Origin: Candidatus Cryptobacteroides avicola
Lineage (GTDB): Bacteria; Bacteroidota; Bacteroidia; Bacteroidales; UBA932
DNA length: 64,000 bases
NCBI GenBank assembly: GCA_017695115.1
Contig: JADILV010000024.1
Span: 1-64,000, forward strand
Direction: 5' to 3'
Positions 38,694 through 47,991 of this stretch are shown in pieces. Below the pieces are notes generated by a model. That model made no database searches. It saw nothing but the letters and a program-made list of their open reading frames with translations, and was not told the DNA's origin. A program made the translations under genes and the position numbers. Position 1 is the first letter of the stretch, and the number at the start of each line of letters is the position of its first letter.

Positions 38694-40058
38694 TTATTTC
38701 TTGGGAGCCGTGCGTGCACGCATCGCTCTGATTACTTCGCCTTTGGCAACTCTTATGACATCAAGCAGAGGGATATTTGCAGGGCAGCTGTAGAGGCAGC
38801 ATCCGCATTCGATACAATCCTGGACAGCATTCGCCTCCAGATCCTCCATCATACCGTTGCGTGCCAGCTTGTTGAGCAGGAACGGCTCCAGGCCCATCGG
38901 GCAGGCTTCAGCGCATTTTCCGCAACGGATGCAGTTCGACTCCGGCTTCCTGGCGGTCTGCTCCTGAGTCATGTAAAGAATCGACGAGGAACCTTTCAGT
39001 GTAGCAGCATCAAGATTGGATACGGCCTTGCCCATCATAGGGCCGCCGCTGATGATTTTGACGGCTTCTGCCGGCACTCCGCCGTTACACTCTGCGATAT
39101 ATGAAAGAGGGTAGCCGATACGGAACAGATAATTCTTCTGCCGGTCTGCGGGAAGACAGTCTCCCGTAACGGTAAGCGTATTGGAAATCAGCGGCATATT
39201 CTTCTGGACAGCATCATAGACTGCAAGAGAAGTCGCCACATTCTGTACGACGGCACCCACATCAATAGGAAGTCCCATCGACTTCACCTGACGGTGCATT
39301 ACTGCATCTATCAGCTGTTTTTCACCGCCCTGGGGATATTTCTTCTTGAGGGTCTGTACTTCAATTCCGCTATAGTCCTGTGACACTTTCTGCAGCTCGG
39401 CCACTGCAGCCGACATGGCCTTGATGGCTTCAGGCTTGTTCTCCTCGATACCTATTACGGCTTTCGGTACGCCCAGGACTTTCTTCATGAGAGCTGCCCC
39501 TATCACTATCTGCCTGGTCTTTTCAAGCATTATCCGGTAGTCGGAAGTCAGATACGGCTCGCATTCCGCCCCGTTGAGAATCAGGCACTCGGCCTTCTTG
39601 TCCGGTGGAGGGCAGAGTTTTACATGGGTCGGGAAAGTGGCTCCGCCGAGTCCGACGACACCGTTGTTCTTTATCCTGTCGATGATGAACTGCCTGTCCT
39701 GAGGTATTTCAGTTACCAGAGTGTCCGAAGTGTCTATCCCTTCCGCCCACTCGTCAGGCTCTGTCTCTATCTCCACATGAATCACCTGGATGCCGGCAAG
39801 ATCCTTCCTCAGCCCGACGGATTTTACAGTACCTGTAACGGAAGAATGTACATAGGCTGAAATGAACCCGGTAGGCTCCCCTATCACCTGTCCGGTCTTC
39901 ACCTTGTCGCCTGGAGCGACAATCGCTTTCGCAGGACCGCCCAGATGCTGGGCCATGGATATGTATACTGTCTTGGGAATAGGCAGGACTTCTATCTTGC
40001 TGCCTGCAGATATTTTCTTGTCATCGGGGTGTACGCCACCTATTGAAAATGTCTTCAT
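38694..40058 (-). CDS. rnfC: Rnf complex subunit C (NADH-binding iron-sulfur protein)
   Basis: The 454-residue peripheral subunit opens with FSIGGVHPDDKKISAGSKIE. It has the NADH/FMN region GLGGATFPTHVKL and LNGAECEPYLTSDYRIM, and two C-terminal [4Fe-4S] motifs (CIRCGKCAEACPMGL, CIECGCCLYSCPANIPL). It is expected to be the site where NAD+ is reduced or NADH oxidised. Confidence 0.95.
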   Translation of the reverse strand: MKTFSIGGVHPDDKKISAGSKIEVLPIPKTVYISMAQHLGGPAKAIVAPGDKVKTGQVIGEPTGFISAYVHSSVTGTVKSVGLRKDLAGIQVIHVEIETEPDEWAEGIDTSDTLVTEIPQDRQFIIDRIKNNGVVGLGGATFPTHVKLCPPPDKKAECLILNGAECEPYLTSDYRIMLEKTRQIVIGAALMKKVLGVPKAVIGIEENKPEAIKAMSAAVAELQKVSQDYSGIEVQTLKKKYPQGGEKQLIDAVMHRQVKSMGLPIDVGAVVQNVATSLAVYDAVQKNMPLISNTLTVTGDCLPADRQKNYLFRIGYPLSYIAECNGGVPAEAVKIISGGPMMGKAVSNLDAATLKGSSSILYMTQEQTARKPESNCIRCGKCAEACPMGLEPFLLNKLARNGMMEDLEANAVQDCIECGCCLYSCPANIPLLDVIRVAKGEVIRAMRARTAPKK

Positions 40059-40061
40059 AGT

Positions 40062-41006
40062 CTACTCCTCGCTCTTTTTCTCAGGTTCAACTTTATGTTC
40101 GGTTTCCTTTACCGGAGCCACGGATTTCACTGCTGCGGCTGCAGCCTGTGCCGGAGCGGCCGGCTTCGGAGCAGGTTTTACTGCAGGTGCCGGGAAATTC
40201 ACATCGTGGATGGCGCCGGTAGGGCATTCTACCACACACTTGCGGCAAAGCCTGCATTTCTCAAAATCGATATAGGCGACATTGTGTTCCACCTTGATAG
40301 CTCCGAACGGGCAGGCCTTCTCGCACTTGCCGCAACCGATGCAGGCCGCCTTGCATGATTTCCTTGCGACGGCACCTTTCTCCATGTTTACGCAAGAGAC
40401 GAATACCCTGCGGTTCTTCGGTCCCTTGTTGCGGAGCTCTATAATCCTCTTCGGACAAGCCTTGACGCAGGCGCCGCAGGCTGTACATTTCTCTTCGTCC
40501 ACTACAGGAAGCCCGGTCTCCGGATCCATGGAAATGGCGCCGAACTGGCAGGCGGCCACACAGTCCCCGCATCCGAGGCAACCGTAAAAACATCCGGTGT
40601 CACCGCTATAGAGAGCGGCCTTCACCTTGCAAGACTGATATCCGTCATACTCGTTGGTCCTGGGACGGTTGGCACAGGTCCCGTTGCATCGCACGACAGC
40701 CACCATCGGAGCTTTCTCCTTCACTTCCAGCCCGAGCACGGCAGCGACTTTCTTCATAACGTCATTGCCGCCGACAGGACAGAAATTGTTGTCCAGATTC
40801 ATGGCCTCGACGCAGGATTGGGCAAACGCACGGCAGCCTGCAAATCCGCAGCCTCCGCAGTTGGCCCCGGGCATCACTTTCTCGACCTCGTCGATACGCG
40901 GGTCTTCCTCTACCCTGAACTTCTTGGCTACAAGGTAAAGGACTACCGCAAGCACGACACCGAGAACGGTGATGATCGCAATAGTCCAGATAATTGTTGT
41001 TGTCAT
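40062..41006 (-). CDS. rnfB: Rnf complex subunit B (ferredoxin-like)
   Basis: The 314-residue subunit has an N-terminal membrane helix, then the 4Fe-4S domain GANCGGCGFAGCRAFAQSCV. Further ferredoxin motifs follow (CLGCGDCVAACQFGAI, CTACGACVKACPKRII, CIGCGKCEKACPFGAI, CRLCRKCVVECPTGAI). The C-terminal ~45 residues are an Ala/Pro/Lys-rich tail (PAVKPAPKPAAPAQAAAAAV), likely flexible. It receives electrons from ferredoxin. Confidence 0.95.
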   Translation of the reverse strand: MTTTIIWTIAIITVLGVVLAVVLYLVAKKFRVEEDPRIDEVEKVMPGANCGGCGFAGCRAFAQSCVEAMNLDNNFCPVGGNDVMKKVAAVLGLEVKEKAPMVAVVRCNGTCANRPRTNEYDGYQSCKVKAALYSGDTGCFYGCLGCGDCVAACQFGAISMDPETGLPVVDEEKCTACGACVKACPKRIIELRNKGPKNRRVFVSCVNMEKGAVARKSCKAACIGCGKCEKACPFGAIKVEHNVAYIDFEKCRLCRKCVVECPTGAIHDVNFPAPAVKPAPKPAAPAQAAAAAVKSVAPVKETEHKVEPEKKSEE

Positions 41007-41029
41007 TATAGTGTCATTTAAAAATATTC

Positions 41030-41449
41030 CTATTTTTCCTTGAGGTAGAACACGAAGTCTTTGGCAAGCCGGTTCCTGAGCAAGTAGATTACAAGGTAAT
41101 AAACCGCTACCGCAGCTATGGAAACCAGACCTGCATAAATCTCTTTCACGTTAACGGCGGACAAAGTTAATATTAAAATCATTAAAATGAGCAACGGGAC
41201 CACATAAGATATCCATACGGCTTTCAGCCCCATCGTCTGCCTGAGCATGACACGTACCTCATCCCCTACATTCCATGTAGCATAAGGATCCGTAGGGACC
41301 TCTATTTCTTTGACTTTCTCTTCGGATACACCGCACAGGCCCTTGGCATGGCAGGCCGAACATGCAGAGGATGAAATGATCTCGACCACAGTGGATTCTG
41401 GAGTCATTTCCTTGACTCTGCCGATATGCGATATTTCATTTTTTGACAT
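41030..41449 (-). CDS. RseC/MucC-like SoxR-reducing protein
   Basis: The 139-residue membrane protein has the RseC family layout: an N-terminal Cys-containing domain (SSACSACHAKGLCGVSEEKV, CX2CX5C) followed by two transmembrane helices (about 74-92 and 100-118). RseC homologues commonly head rnf operons in Bacteroidota and, in E. coli, work with the Rsx complex to reset SoxR. Here it is the first gene of the rnf operon. Confidence 0.88.
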   Translation of the reverse strand: MSKNEISHIGRVKEMTPESTVVEIISSSACSACHAKGLCGVSEEKVKEIEVPTDPYATWNVGDEVRVMLRQTMGLKAVWISYVVPLLILMILILTLSAVNVKEIYAGLVSIAAVAVYYLVIYLLRNRLAKDFVFYLKEK

Positions 41450-41492
41450 ATACTGTTTCTTTTAGCGGATTCCATACCCGGGCCATGGGCCG

Positions 41493-42368
41493 TCAGCGCT
41501 TTTTCACCAGTGACGAGAACGGATGTTTAAGCCCCGAGCAGCTTTCTATCCTTCCTGAAGCCACCCCTACAAGTATCGGAGCTTCGAACAGGACAGGTAT
41601 CCTGTTGTCATCATCGGATATCCACACAGAAAGATCCTCCTCACCTGTAAAGACGTTCCCCGAAAGGAGCTTCGCCGAGAACTTCATAGTGTTCACGGTA
41701 CCGAAACCCTTGACTTTCTTGCGCTCTTTCCCCCGGTATATGAAATACACATTATACACATCATCGTCTATGGCGAATGTCATCGGATATTTTACATCCG
41801 GAACAATTCTGTCCATATCGATGTTCCTTGCCAGATAGAAAAGGGAAGGCAGGTCATACGTACATGAATTCAACGGCAGCCTCACAGTCCGGTTGCCGTC
41901 GGATGAGGTAAAGACATCTGCGGCGATATAGGTGGAATCGGCGCCGCTCCACATGTACGCATAGGTATTCCTGGCCTCGTATTTCCCTTCGTACGTATTC
42001 CTTGTGAATTTCAGAGGGCGGATACCGTCTGCAGTAAACCATGACTGGAAATCCTCCCTGACCTTAAAAAAGAGATCGTACAGACGCGTCGTCCTTCCGT
42101 ACACTACGCAGTGGAAAGCCTTCTGTCCGTTGAACCTGACCGTATCAATACCCACAGAAGCCCAGCCGACATCAGAATCGATGGCTCCCCATTCATAATG
42201 GATAGTAAAAGTAAATCGTTCGCCGGACTTGTAGGCAAGACCTTCTTCCGACACCGTACGTACCGGGATGCAGCCTCCGCTGCTTCCGGCATCCACCACG
42301 CTCTGGGCAAATGCCTGGACACAGGAGACAAGTGATACGAACAGCGATATGACCAACGCCCTGAGCAT
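41493..42368 (-). CDS. DUF3108-domain secreted protein
   Basis: I start at MLRALVISLFVSLVSCVQAF, giving a signal peptide cleaved after AFA; the longer open frame overlaps dnaB and lacks sense. The mature ~270 residues match the DUF3108 type (AYKSGERFTFTIHYEWGAID, VGWASVGIDTV, FFKVREDFQSWFTADGIRPL), a periplasmic beta-rich, lipocalin-like domain of unknown function. It is 11 bp downstream of dnaB. Confidence 0.82.
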   Translation of the reverse strand: MLRALVISLFVSLVSCVQAFAQSVVDAGSSGGCIPVRTVSEEGLAYKSGERFTFTIHYEWGAIDSDVGWASVGIDTVRFNGQKAFHCVVYGRTTRLYDLFFKVREDFQSWFTADGIRPLKFTRNTYEGKYEARNTYAYMWSGADSTYIAADVFTSSDGNRTVRLPLNSCTYDLPSLFYLARNIDMDRIVPDVKYPMTFAIDDDVYNVYFIYRGKERKKVKGFGTVNTMKFSAKLLSGNVFTGEEDLSVWISDDDNRIPVLFEAPILVGVASGRIESCSGLKHPFSSLVKKR

Positions 42369-42378
42369 ACGGAACAAG

Positions 42379-43917
42379 CTACATAAAGTCCTGATTTTCC
42401 CCGAAATCGGCTCCACCTGACGGATATCCGCCCGGAATGAAGTCCGTCTGGGGCCCGAACGGGGCATCGTCATTCATGGCAGATGACACAGGCATATCGG
42501 AAATGCTTCCCACCAAAGAGTCCGCCATATCCACAAAACGTACTTCCGATGCACGGAACATCATGTCTATCTCACCGATTTCCCCGTTTCTGTGCTTGGC
42601 GATTATGAGCGATGTCTTCCCTATATCTTCCGGATTATCTGAAAGTCCCTGATAATCATATCTGTGAATAAACAGCACCATATCCGCATCCTGCTCGATG
42701 GATCCGGACTCGCGAAGGTCACTGAGCTGCGGCCGGTTGTTGCTGCCTGTCCTCTGTACTGCCTGACGGCTGAGCTGAGAAAGCGCGATGATCGGCACGT
42801 TCATCTCTTTGGCAGTGGCCTTCAGCGTTCTGGAAATGGCGGCCACTTCCTGCTCACGCATGCCGCGCAACTCGGCCGGCCCCTGCATGAGCTGCAGATA
42901 ATCGACTATAACCAGCCGGACGCCTTTCTGTTTCACAAGACGTTTTACCTTCGAGCGGAATTCCATGACAGGCAGAGACGGAGTGTCATCAATATACAGA
43001 GGTGCCTTGGCAAGGTCCTTGAGCTTCTCTTCAAGCTGCTTCCATTCGTACGGTTCAAGTTTCTGCCCGCCCTTGACCTTGTCGGCATTAAGGCCGGTCT
43101 CCGTCACCATCATACGTTTTGCAAGCTGGATAGCCGGCATCTCCAGAGAAAAGAAAGCCACCGGCATGTGATAGTCGACGGCCGCATTTCTGGCTATGTT
43201 CAGCACGAACGCCGTCTTTCCGACAGACGGCCTGGCAGCAAGGATGATAAGATCGGAAGCCTGCCATCCGAGCGTAATCTTGTCCAGGGACAAAAAGCCC
43301 GACGGGACACCGCTCAGGCCTGTAGAGTCCTGAAGATTTTCGATATCCTGAATCGCCTGGTTGATGACAGACCCTATTTCCTGTACATCTTTCTTGACAT
43401 TGTTCTGGATAGCGGCAAAAATCCTGGTCTGTGCCATGTCGATAAGATCATCGACATTGGTCGAATCATCGTATGAATTTTTCAGTATATCATAGGAGGC
43501 GGTTATCAGCTCCCTCTGGATACTCTTCTGCTTGAGTATCTTGATATACACCTCTATATGTGCCGCCGCCCCTACTTTCTGGGAAAGCTGGGCCAGCGCA
43601 ACCGCACCGCCGACCGCTTCAAGATTCCCGTCAGCCTTCAGTTTCTGGGTTACGGTGAGGATATCGATAGGAGAATGCTCATTCGAGAGCGAGACCATGG
43701 ACTGGAAAACCATTCTGTGCCTTTCACTATAGAAGCACGACGGAGTCAGTTCCTCCATCGCCTCGTCGACACAGCCCGGCTCTATCAGCAGGGCACCTAT
43801 GACAGCCTCTTCAACGTCAAGAGCTTGAGGCGGTTTGTTTCCCATCTCAAGCCCTAAAGTTTCGAGGTTGACGGCATCCTTTTTTCTGGAAGACCGTTTT
43901 TTTACCTCGTCTGCCAT
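42379..43917 (-). CDS. dnaB: Replicative DNA helicase
   Basis: DnaB is the hexameric helicase that unwinds DNA at the replication fork. The 512-residue product has an N-terminal primase-interacting domain (PPQALDVEEAVIGALLIEPG) and a RecA-like motor. Walker A is ARPSVGKTAFVLNIA, Walker B is RLVIVDYLQLM, and LSQLSRQ and DLRESGSIEQDADMVLFIHR are also present. No intein is present. The C-terminal ~45 residues are a variable tail. Confidence 0.97.
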   Translation of the reverse strand: MADEVKKRSSRKKDAVNLETLGLEMGNKPPQALDVEEAVIGALLIEPGCVDEAMEELTPSCFYSERHRMVFQSMVSLSNEHSPIDILTVTQKLKADGNLEAVGGAVALAQLSQKVGAAAHIEVYIKILKQKSIQRELITASYDILKNSYDDSTNVDDLIDMAQTRIFAAIQNNVKKDVQEIGSVINQAIQDIENLQDSTGLSGVPSGFLSLDKITLGWQASDLIILAARPSVGKTAFVLNIARNAAVDYHMPVAFFSLEMPAIQLAKRMMVTETGLNADKVKGGQKLEPYEWKQLEEKLKDLAKAPLYIDDTPSLPVMEFRSKVKRLVKQKGVRLVIVDYLQLMQGPAELRGMREQEVAAISRTLKATAKEMNVPIIALSQLSRQAVQRTGSNNRPQLSDLRESGSIEQDADMVLFIHRYDYQGLSDNPEDIGKTSLIIAKHRNGEIGEIDMMFRASEVRFVDMADSLVGSISDMPVSSAMNDDAPFGPQTDFIPGGYPSGGADFGENQDFM

Positions 43918-43923
43918 AACCTG

Positions 43924-44733
43924 CTATTCAAAATCCGGATTCACGAGTATCCTTCCGCAGTATTCGCAGACTATCATCTTCTTGTTTGAGGCGATATCGA
44001 TAAGCCTCTGCGGAGGAATGGTACTGAAACAGCCTCCGCACGCATTGCCGTTGAATACGGATACTACGGCAAGGTGGTTGTTGCAACTGCTCCGGATACG
44101 CTCGTAGGCACTCATCGTCCTTGCGTCAATCTTGTCTGCGCATGTCTGACGGTTCGCCCTGAGCCTCTCCTCCTCCTTGGAAGTCGACTCCACGATCTGG
44201 GCCAGTTCCTGTTTCTTGGCTTTCAGGTCCTCGTTCTTGACTGCTATCTTCTCCTTGACAGCCTCGAGTTCCTGCTTCTTGGATGCCACGAACTCCTTTG
44301 TCTCATAGATGTTCTTCTCTGCAATCTCCCTCAGAAGGCCCTGGTTTTCTATCTCTTTGTTAAGAGAATCGTACTCACGGCTATTGGCGACATTGTCTAC
44401 CTGCGCCTTATATTTTTCAAGCTGGGTATCGCACTCCACGATATTGTGCTTGTATTCTGTGATACGCTTTCCGGCATCGTCTATCTGTTCGTTGATACGC
44501 GCGGTCTTCGCCTTCAGGTCGGCTATCTCATTTTCAAGAGCTTCGACCTCAAGAGGCAGTTCGCCCCTGAGCTGGAGAATCCTGTCAATTTCCGTATCTG
44601 CCTGCTGAAGTTCATATAGAGTCTTGAGCTTCTCCTCTACGCTCAAGTCCGAATCTGCAAAACTCTTCTGGATGGACACGAAGGTTTCCCTCTGGTCGAT
44701 AGGAGTTTCAACTTTTTTTGTTTTCTTAGCCAT
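43924..44733 (-). CDS. C4-type zinc-ribbon coiled-coil protein
   Basis: In this 269-residue protein, a long helical coiled coil (about 20-205; for example LPLEVEALENEIADLKAKTA) ends in a zinc ribbon with CGGCFSTIPPQ and CEYCGRIL. The family (zf-RING_7/YbgI-neighbour type) is conserved in many bacteria and is usually encoded next to a Nif3-like gene, as here (5 bp spacing). A nucleic-acid-binding role has been proposed but is not proven. Confidence 0.85.
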   Translation of the reverse strand: MAKKTKKVETPIDQRETFVSIQKSFADSDLSVEEKLKTLYELQQADTEIDRILQLRGELPLEVEALENEIADLKAKTARINEQIDDAGKRITEYKHNIVECDTQLEKYKAQVDNVANSREYDSLNKEIENQGLLREIAEKNIYETKEFVASKKQELEAVKEKIAVKNEDLKAKKQELAQIVESTSKEEERLRANRQTCADKIDARTMSAYERIRSSCNNHLAVVSVFNGNACGGCFSTIPPQRLIDIASNKKMIVCEYCGRILVNPDFE

Positions 44734-44738
44734 ATCGC

Positions 44739-45530
44739 TTAAAAATAAAATACCGGGTTACTATATATATTCTCCGTAATGCGGACTGCAAAGGTAGGAA
44801 AATTTTTCTTGAGTAACGAAAATAAAATAGCAACTATCTCTATTTCACTTTCATAATGTCCTATGTCCATGATCATGAAATCCTTTCCCGTGAAAAAATG
44901 GTGATAGGATATGTCTCCGCTGATAAACAGCTGGGCGCCGGAGGCCTCCGCCTTGCCGATGAGGGAACTTCCGGCCCCTCCGCACATGGCCACCCTGCTC
45001 ACAGGAATGTCTATCGGCCTGGATGTCCTGACGGCCTTAAGTGAGAATTTTTCCTTTACATACCTTACGGCATCGGCGGAAGACATGGGAAACGGCAGAT
45101 TGCCCACAGTCCCCAGACCCACATCACCGTCTTCCCTGTCAAGGATCATGATATCGGAAAGCCCCAGCCTGCGTGCCATCGCCCCGCTCACCCCGGCAAC
45201 CACTTTATCAGCCGTAGTATGGGCAGAATAGACTGAAACCCCGGCTTTAACTGCTTTCATGACAGCCAGCCCGACAGGATCTTCCGGAGCAATCTTCTTC
45301 AGACCGGAAAAAATCAGCGGATGATGAGTGACAATCATGTCAGCTCCCGCAGCGACAGCCTCGTCCACGAGTTCAGGAGTACAGTCCAGACCAAGAAGTA
45401 TGGAATGTACAGGAGATTCCGGAGAGCCGACGGACAGACCGCTGTTGTCCCAGCTTTCCTGAATGCCGAGAGGCGCGAAAGCCTCTATCACGGAAACCAC
45501 GTCCTTCACTTTATACGTTCTTGTATCCAT
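44739..45530 (-). CDS. Nif3-like dinuclear metal-centre protein
   Basis: The 263-residue protein opens TYKVKDVVSVIEAFAPLGIQ and has LVDEAVAAGADMIVTHHPLI, with the metal-binding His pair. HTTADKVVAGVSGAMARRLG follows, and near the C-terminus GHYESEIEIV supplies His and Glu ligands. It is the short form without the PII-like insert found in many Bacteroidota homologues of about 365 residues. The family has been linked to GTP cyclohydrolase type 1b annotations, but the function is uncertain. Confidence 0.9.
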   Translation of the reverse strand: MDTRTYKVKDVVSVIEAFAPLGIQESWDNSGLSVGSPESPVHSILLGLDCTPELVDEAVAAGADMIVTHHPLIFSGLKKIAPEDPVGLAVMKAVKAGVSVYSAHTTADKVVAGVSGAMARRLGLSDIMILDREDGDVGLGTVGNLPFPMSSADAVRYVKEKFSLKAVRTSRPIDIPVSRVAMCGGAGSSLIGKAEASGAQLFISGDISYHHFFTGKDFMIMDIGHYESEIEIVAILFSLLKKNFPTFAVRITENIYSNPVFYF

Positions 45531-45582
45531 ACCTTATATTATATATAATTCAGATTATCCGATTCCCGGCTGAGTTCCCAAG

Positions 45583-45909
45583 TCAGGACGGCATAAGATC
45601 CTTCCGTATTTCATCCAGCTGGCTGCGGATACTTTTAAGTATCTCTATCGCCCTGATTCTGGATTCTACCGGACGCCTGTCCTCTTTCATCTGTCTGGCA
45701 GCCCTTTCAAGCGACAGGCCGCAGTCCTTCACCAGAAAATGTATCTGCCTGAACGTATCCAGATCTTCCGCCGTGTACAGCCGGTTTCCTTTCGCATTGC
45801 GCACAGGCCTGATAAAAGAAGGGAAACTGTTCGACCAGAAGCGGACAAGCGACACGCTCTCTCCCAGCATGTCAGCCACTTCACCTATCGTGTAATACAA
45901 CTTTTCCAT
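45583..45909 (-). CDS. MerR-family transcriptional regulator
   Basis: The 108-residue protein starts at MEKLYYTIGEVADMLGESVS. It has a MerR winged helix (YTIGEVADMLGESVSLVRFW, RLYTAEDLDTFRQIHFLVKD) and a short C-terminal coiled coil. No effector domain or Cys cluster is present, so it is a minimal MerR. It lies 8 bp after an M23 peptidase gene on the same strand, and its homologues in Bacteroidota are often beside cell-wall genes. Confidence 0.85.
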   Translation of the reverse strand: MEKLYYTIGEVADMLGESVSLVRFWSNSFPSFIRPVRNAKGNRLYTAEDLDTFRQIHFLVKDCGLSLERAARQMKEDRRPVESRIRAIEILKSIRSQLDEIRKDLMPS

Positions 45910-45917
45910 AAACAACG

Positions 45918-46865
45918 TCAATCCATAGACTGTCCGGCACTTGCAGACAACAGCAGCATTGCACTGTATTCGTCCGGAGTTACGGAACAGAAAAAATAGC
46001 TTACCGGATCGAGCGCCACGGTATCGCGCCATATTTCATAATGCAGATGCGGCGCAAAAGATTTTCCTGACATGCCCACACTGCCGATGACATCCCCTTT
46101 CCTGATCCTTCTCCCCCGGACAGCCTTTATGTCGGACAGATGGGCATACTTAGTGACATATCCGCCTTTGTGACTGATCGTCACCGCATTGCCAAGACCT
46201 TTCCTGGAATACTGGATTGAAGACACTACCCCGTCCGCAGAAGCGACGACAGGGGTACCGGACGGAACTATCATATCCAGACCGTCATGCCCGACTTTTA
46301 CCTTATAGAACGGATTTATCTTCTCTCCGACAGACGCACCTACGGAAGTGTACGTAAACCCCTTGATAGGGAAAGAAAGGGGAGGCATTTCAGCATCTCC
46401 GGACGACAGGAGTCTGAATATTTCCATGAAATCCCGGTCTATGTCCAACGACTTGGCATACATCGGAAGATACATCTGTTCCGAATATCCTGCGATATCC
46501 CCCACTTCCATAGAATCGCTTTCGGCAAGATATTCCGATGTCTGGCTGTCAAGAGAAAGGACGTCCGTCTGGAAAAGATCGTTGTAAATCATATTGTCTT
46601 TCGCCTCCAGCCCCGAAACCACGTCCTCAAGAAGCTTCTGCTCCTGCTCCATCTCAGGGTAAAGTTTCTCATACATACGGTTTTCCGCCCTCAGCCTGCG
46701 TTCTTTGTCCGTATTGAAAAACAAGGCAAAAATAAAATAGTACAAAACAGCCAGCGAAAGACTGGCTATAAAATATTTCAGCACCCGCAAGAGACTTGTC
46801 CGCACAGAATGCCTCTGCTTGCGGAATCTGAAATCATCCTTGTCATAGACATAATGGCTACTCAT
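45918..46865 (-). CDS. M23-family metallopeptidase (LytM-like)
   Basis: In this 315-residue protein a transmembrane anchor lies at about 25-48 and a coiled coil at about 50-130. The C-terminal LytM domain has the zinc ligands HxxxD (GHDGLDMIVPSGTPV) and HxH (HLHYEIW), plus YAHLSDI. It is expected to cut or regulate cutting of peptidoglycan cross-links. It overlaps the next upstream paralogue by 8 bp, so the two are coupled. Confidence 0.88.
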   Translation of the reverse strand: MSSHYVYDKDDFRFRKQRHSVRTSLLRVLKYFIASLSLAVLYYFIFALFFNTDKERRLRAENRMYEKLYPEMEQEQKLLEDVVSGLEAKDNMIYNDLFQTDVLSLDSQTSEYLAESDSMEVGDIAGYSEQMYLPMYAKSLDIDRDFMEIFRLLSSGDAEMPPLSFPIKGFTYTSVGASVGEKINPFYKVKVGHDGLDMIVPSGTPVVASADGVVSSIQYSRKGLGNAVTISHKGGYVTKYAHLSDIKAVRGRRIRKGDVIGSVGMSGKSFAPHLHYEIWRDTVALDPVSYFFCSVTPDEYSAMLLLSASAGQSMD

Positions 46866-47823
46866 TTGTGTGCGCTATCAGAGACATGTATTCGTCATGC
46901 GTCATGGAAAGATCGTAGTAGTTGTACGGATTCACATGCGCCCCCCTGTACAGGACTTCATAGTGAAGATGCGGACCGGTCGATTTTCCGGAATTGCCCG
47001 ATGTGCCGATGAACTTGCCCCTCTTGACCACATCGCCCACCTTGACATCTATCTCATCCATGTGGGCGTATCTTGTCTTGTATCCGAACCCGTGGTCGAT
47101 TATAAGGTTCTTTCCGTAGCCGTAGCGTTCGAGCTGTACTTTCACTACGACACCGTCCGCAGTGGCATAGACAGGATTGCCGACATGGCAGGCGAAATCC
47201 ACTCCTTCATGATATGCGGTCCGGCCTGAAATGGGGTCCGTCCTGCGCCCGAAAGAACTTGATATCCTGTAGGTACCCGGAACAGGGTCGATCGGCGGAA
47301 CGGCAGGAATGCACTGGGCCATGTCCCCGGCCCTTTTAGACAGTACCGTCACGTCATCAAAAGACTTGCTCTGGACAAAAGTCTTCCTCGAAAGCACATC
47401 CAGACGTATCTTCGTACTTTTCAGCAGACTTCCAGGACCGGCCTCATCAAGCCAGGAGTAACGGTCCACGCCTCCGATACCCGCGTTACGGACTTCCGCA
47501 GGGATTTCGTTCATACCGAATATCGACCTGTAGACATCATCATCCCTCACACGGATGGACTCCAGGCTGGCTTCATATCTGTCCAGCTGACTGTTCATTA
47601 TGTCCATCTTGAGGCTCCATCTGGCATTGATCTTCTTCAAGGCGGCGGTCTTCGGGAGGTCACAGCCGAGAACTGAAGTATATATCCAGACATACAGGAC
47701 AGCCATACCGAGGCTGGCAGCAAAAAGCAGGACCCCTTTAAACAAACGGGCCCTTGCCGAACGCTCTTTCACCTCATACGTCAGAGTCTCGGTATTGAAA
47801 ATATACCTTTTGAATTTAGACAT
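46858..47823 (-). CDS. M23-family metallopeptidase (LytM-like), paralogue
   Basis: The 321-residue protein has the same plan as its neighbour: a membrane helix (about 27-48), a coiled-coil stalk, then a LytM domain with YHEGVDFACHVGNPV, YAHMDEIDVKVGDV and GPHLHYEVLYRG. All zinc ligands are present. The tandem pair, overlapping by 8 bp, may act as one activator/hydrolase couple in cell-wall remodelling. Confidence 0.88.
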   Translation of the reverse strand: MSKFKRYIFNTETLTYEVKERSARARLFKGVLLFAASLGMAVLYVWIYTSVLGCDLPKTAALKKINARWSLKMDIMNSQLDRYEASLESIRVRDDDVYRSIFGMNEIPAEVRNAGIGGVDRYSWLDEAGPGSLLKSTKIRLDVLSRKTFVQSKSFDDVTVLSKRAGDMAQCIPAVPPIDPVPGTYRISSSFGRRTDPISGRTAYHEGVDFACHVGNPVYATADGVVVKVQLERYGYGKNLIIDHGFGYKTRYAHMDEIDVKVGDVVKRGKFIGTSGNSGKSTGPHLHYEVLYRGAHVNPYNYYDLSMTHDEYMSLIAHTNE

Positions 47824-47858
47824 CGTGCAAATATAGAAATTTTTCAGAAAATTGTTAT

Positions 47859-47866
47859 TATTTTTG
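47859..47866 (+). promoter_or_regulatory. Candidate -7 box of alaS
   Basis: TATTTTTG matches TAnnTTTG, 126 bp before the start codon. A palindrome ACGTCAGGACTGACGT lies at about 47968-47983, just before the ATG, and could be an operator or leader hairpin. Confidence 0.4.
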
Positions 47867-47991
47867 CACGTTAAAATGAAAAGCCGTATTTCGGGAAAGT
47901 TCCTCCGGCACTGCAGGGAGACTCCGGCGGCAGAAGGCCGAATATTAATATTGTATTAAAACAGACACGTCAGGACTGACGTTATATTATT

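Noticed and set aside
42664..43476. 270-codon plus-strand frame opposite dnaB
   Set aside because: Shadow of dnaB; rich in Arg, His and Leu from reverse complement codons.
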